Below, piece by piece: positions 5,332 to 6,841 of a stretch of DNA of 6,841 bases. The notes beneath the pieces were generated by a model, which did not search any database, was not told the DNA's origin, and was given only the letters and a program-made list of their open reading frames with translations. Positions within the stretch are counted from its first letter, which is position 1. Each line of letters opens with the position of its first letter. Made by a program: the position numbers and the translations under genes. The stretch covers positions 1-6,841 of the forward strand of contig CALATT010000054.1 of assembly GCA_937891905.1 (NCBI GenBank). The letters are read 5' to 3'. This stretch comes from an uncultured Bacteroidales bacterium (GTDB lineage Bacteria > Bacteroidota > Bacteroidia > Bacteroidales > Paludibacteraceae).

Positions 5332-6841
5332 TTAACTGTATAAGAAACGCTTAATTGATTTCTTAGGAGTCTTCTCAAACTCTTGTGGTACAACCTCTAC
5401 GCTTGCTATTTGGCTGTATTGTGGTAGTTGTTTATTGAGTGCTACACGGTGCTCTTCCATGAGTGCTACAACATTATTATCGCCTGGATTCTCAGGGAAG
5501 ATGAGTGCTACGAGTTTGTGATCTCTATCCACAACGATAGACTCCACAACGCCTGGCATAGAATTGATTTTATCTTCAATCTCTTCTGGGTAGATATTTT
5601 GTCCTGAAGGACCAAGAATCATATTCTTAGAGCGTCCGTGAATATAAATATTTCCTTGTCTGTCTAAGATACCAAGGTCACCAGTACGCATCCATCCATC
5701 CTCGGTGAAGACTGCTTTGGTGGCCTCTTCATTCTTGTAGTATCCGATCATGACATTGATACCTTTTACTTGTATTTCGCCATCTTTCTTGTATGGGTTT
5801 TCTGAGTCGATGCGTACTTGGCATTGTTGTAATCCCTTACCGCAGCTGTGGAATTTATACTTCCACCAATCTTCGTAACTGATGAGTGGTCCGCATTCGG
5901 TCATACCATAACCTACGCAGTATGGGAATTTAATATCGTGCAGTACTTGCTCTACTTCGCCGTTGAGTGCTGCGCCACCGATGATGAGGTAACGAAGGTT
6001 GCCACCGAAGGTCTTCAAGAGTGCCTCTCTTACTTTCTTACGCACTACATGCTTGATACCTGGCGTTTTCCATAGGATTTTCATCAATGGAGAACTGATT
6101 TTTGGCATTACACCTTTCTTCACCACTTTCTCGATTACCAAAGGTACAGTAAGGATCATGAATGGTTTCACTTGTGCGAAAGCCTTCATAAGTACTGTAG
6201 GAGTAGGGGCTTGTGTGAGGAAGTTGATATGTGCTCCGTCGCATACTTGGTATAGGAACTCGAACATGAGTCCGAACATATGTGCCACAGGCAGCATAGA
6301 AACCACTTTATCGCCTGGCTTGTGAGGGATGCGTGTAGCCGCGAACTCTACATTACCACAAAGACTGAGATGTGTGAGCATTACGCCCTTAGGGTTACCG
6401 GTAGAACCGCTGGTGTAGTTGATAATAGCCAGTTCGTCAAAGTTATTTGTAGGATAGTTCACATCTTCGATGGTAACGCCATTAGGGTATTTCTCATTGA
6501 AGATAGCTTCGCATTTATCGTATGTTTGTTGGGTAGCTTCGTCTGCATTGATGATAGTATAGTCATCCATGAAGATAGTAGCCTTGAGTCCCTTCATTTG
6601 TGTGGCGTCAATTTTCTTCTTCACATTAGGACCTACATAGAGCAATACAGCCTCAGAGTGATCTACTAATCCGTATATGCCTTCAGCAGTGAAATCAGGG
6701 AGGATACTAACAACTACTGCTTCGTAGCTTTCAGCAGCGAGGAATAATACGCCCCAGTTAGCGCAGTTACGGCCAGCGAGAGCGATCTTGTCGCCTTTTT
6801 TGATACCCAACTCTTTCCAAGTGGTATGCAATTTAGCGATT
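5332..6841 (-). CDS. Long-chain acyl-CoA synthetase, AMP-forming (upstream paralogue, 5' end missing)
   Basis: This is a second adenylate-forming fatty-acid:CoA ligase, with 502 codons visible and the reading frame still open at the right edge. Aligned with the downstream paralogue, about 39 N-terminal residues are missing. A TTG at 6831 could be mistaken for a start but is an internal leucine (frame reads I-A-K-L-H-T-T-W), so the true start lies outside. Motifs: YTSGSTGNPKGVMLTH (phosphate loop, about 6373-6420), MLPVAHMFG, VPLVIEKVVKK, GYGMTECGPL (about 5885-5914), RTGDLG and GRSKNMILG. The C terminus EFEKTPKKSIKRFLYS has the same unusual A10 region as its neighbour. The two proteins are clearly homologous along their length but diverged, so this is an old tandem duplication; differing loops (MLTH versus MLNG, CGPLIS versus TGPLIG) suggest different acyl preferences. 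It is probably the first gene of the pair's operon, with its promoter beyond the window. Confidence 0.92.
   Translation of the reverse strand, partial: IAKLHTTWKELGIKKGDKIALAGRNCANWGVLFLAAESYEAVVVSILPDFTAEGIYGLVDHSEAVLLYVGPNVKKKIDATQMKGLKATIFMDDYTIINADEATQQTYDKCEAIFNEKYPNGVTIEDVNYPTNNFDELAIINYTSGSTGNPKGVMLTHLSLCGNVEFAATRIPHKPGDKVVSMLPVAHMFGLMFEFLYQVCDGAHINFLTQAPTPTVLMKAFAQVKPFMILTVPLVIEKVVKKGVMPKISSPLMKILWKTPGIKHVVRKKVREALLKTFGGNLRYLIIGGAALNGEVEQVLHDIKFPYCVGYGMTECGPLISYEDWWKYKFHSCGKGLQQCQVRIDSENPYKKDGEIQVKGINVMIGYYKNEEATKAVFTEDGWMRTGDLGILDRQGNIYIHGRSKNMILGPSGQNIYPEEIEDKINSMPGVVESIVVDRDHKLVALIFPENPGDNNVVALMEEHRVALNKQLPQYSQIASVEVVPQEFEKTPKKSIKRFLYS
5681..5747. repeat. Copy 2 of 67-base identical tract shared by the paralogous synthetases
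   Basis: This stretch is identical to 4003-4069, in the same orientation and at the equivalent place in the gene. Sequence immediately to either side (for example 5649-5680 against 3971-4002) differs at many positions, so the identity has sharp edges. Confidence 0.93.

Noticed and set aside
5304..5393. In-frame upstream extension of the downstream synthetase by 30 residues
   Set aside because: It overlaps the upstream gene's conserved C-terminal coding sequence in another frame. The ATG at 5303 gives a normal family N terminus.
4003..5747. The 67-base direct repeat as part of a mobile element or recombination site
   Set aside because: Both copies lie at homologous positions inside two paralogous genes, with no inverted repeats, transposase or target duplication; homology and conversion explain them.
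6280..6669. 129-codon open frame on the plus strand opposite the upstream synthetase
   Set aside because: It lies wholly antisense to a well-conserved coding region, has no promoter or recognisable domain, and is best read as a shadow frame.
6829..6831. TTG as the start of the upstream synthetase
   Set aside because: The frame stays open to the window edge, and alignment with its paralogue shows this is an internal Leu about 40 residues into the protein.

Overview
The window looks like an ordinary chromosomal segment from an anaerobic member of the Bacteroidota, most likely a gut-type Bacteroidales. Three promoters fit the Bacteroidota pattern (TTTG or TTG, 20 bases, TAnCTTTG). No start codon has a convincing Shine-Dalgarno sequence. 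The gene set fits too: PPi-linked pyruvate phosphate dikinase, rubrerythrin and a DUF2851 protein. The species cannot be told from the sequence.

Layout, left to right. Bases 1-742 (minus) hold the first 247 codons of pyruvate phosphate dikinase, cut by the window edge. Bases 743-977 are an AT-rich divergent promoter region with one promoter per direction, two candidate operator palindromes and a hairpin at the start of the ppdK leader. Bases 978-1598 (plus) encode a flavoprotein with an Isf-type four-cysteine cluster. It converges on rubrerythrin (1680-2222, minus), and both share a terminator hairpin at 1631-1660. Rubrerythrin has its own promoter in the 102-base gap upstream. Bases 2325-3593 (minus) encode a DUF2851 protein. 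Upstream of it lie two tandem AMP-forming long-chain acyl-CoA synthetase paralogues (3639-5303, and 5332 to the window end, 5' truncated). These two are 28 bases apart and are probably co-transcribed. A terminator-like hairpin fills most of the 45-base gap between the second synthetase and DUF2851.

Functionally, the left half is anaerobic energy and redox metabolism: PEP/pyruvate interconversion, an electron-transfer flavoprotein and peroxide detoxification. The right half is fatty-acid activation (two synthetases) followed by an uncharacterised protein. I see no mobile element, CRISPR array, RNA gene or defence island, and no clear new multi-gene system. The most interesting points are a 67-base perfectly identical tract shared by the two otherwise diverged synthetase paralogues (likely gene conversion), a non-standard A10 motif in both, and a nuclease-like motif layout plus cysteine cluster in the DUF2851 protein.
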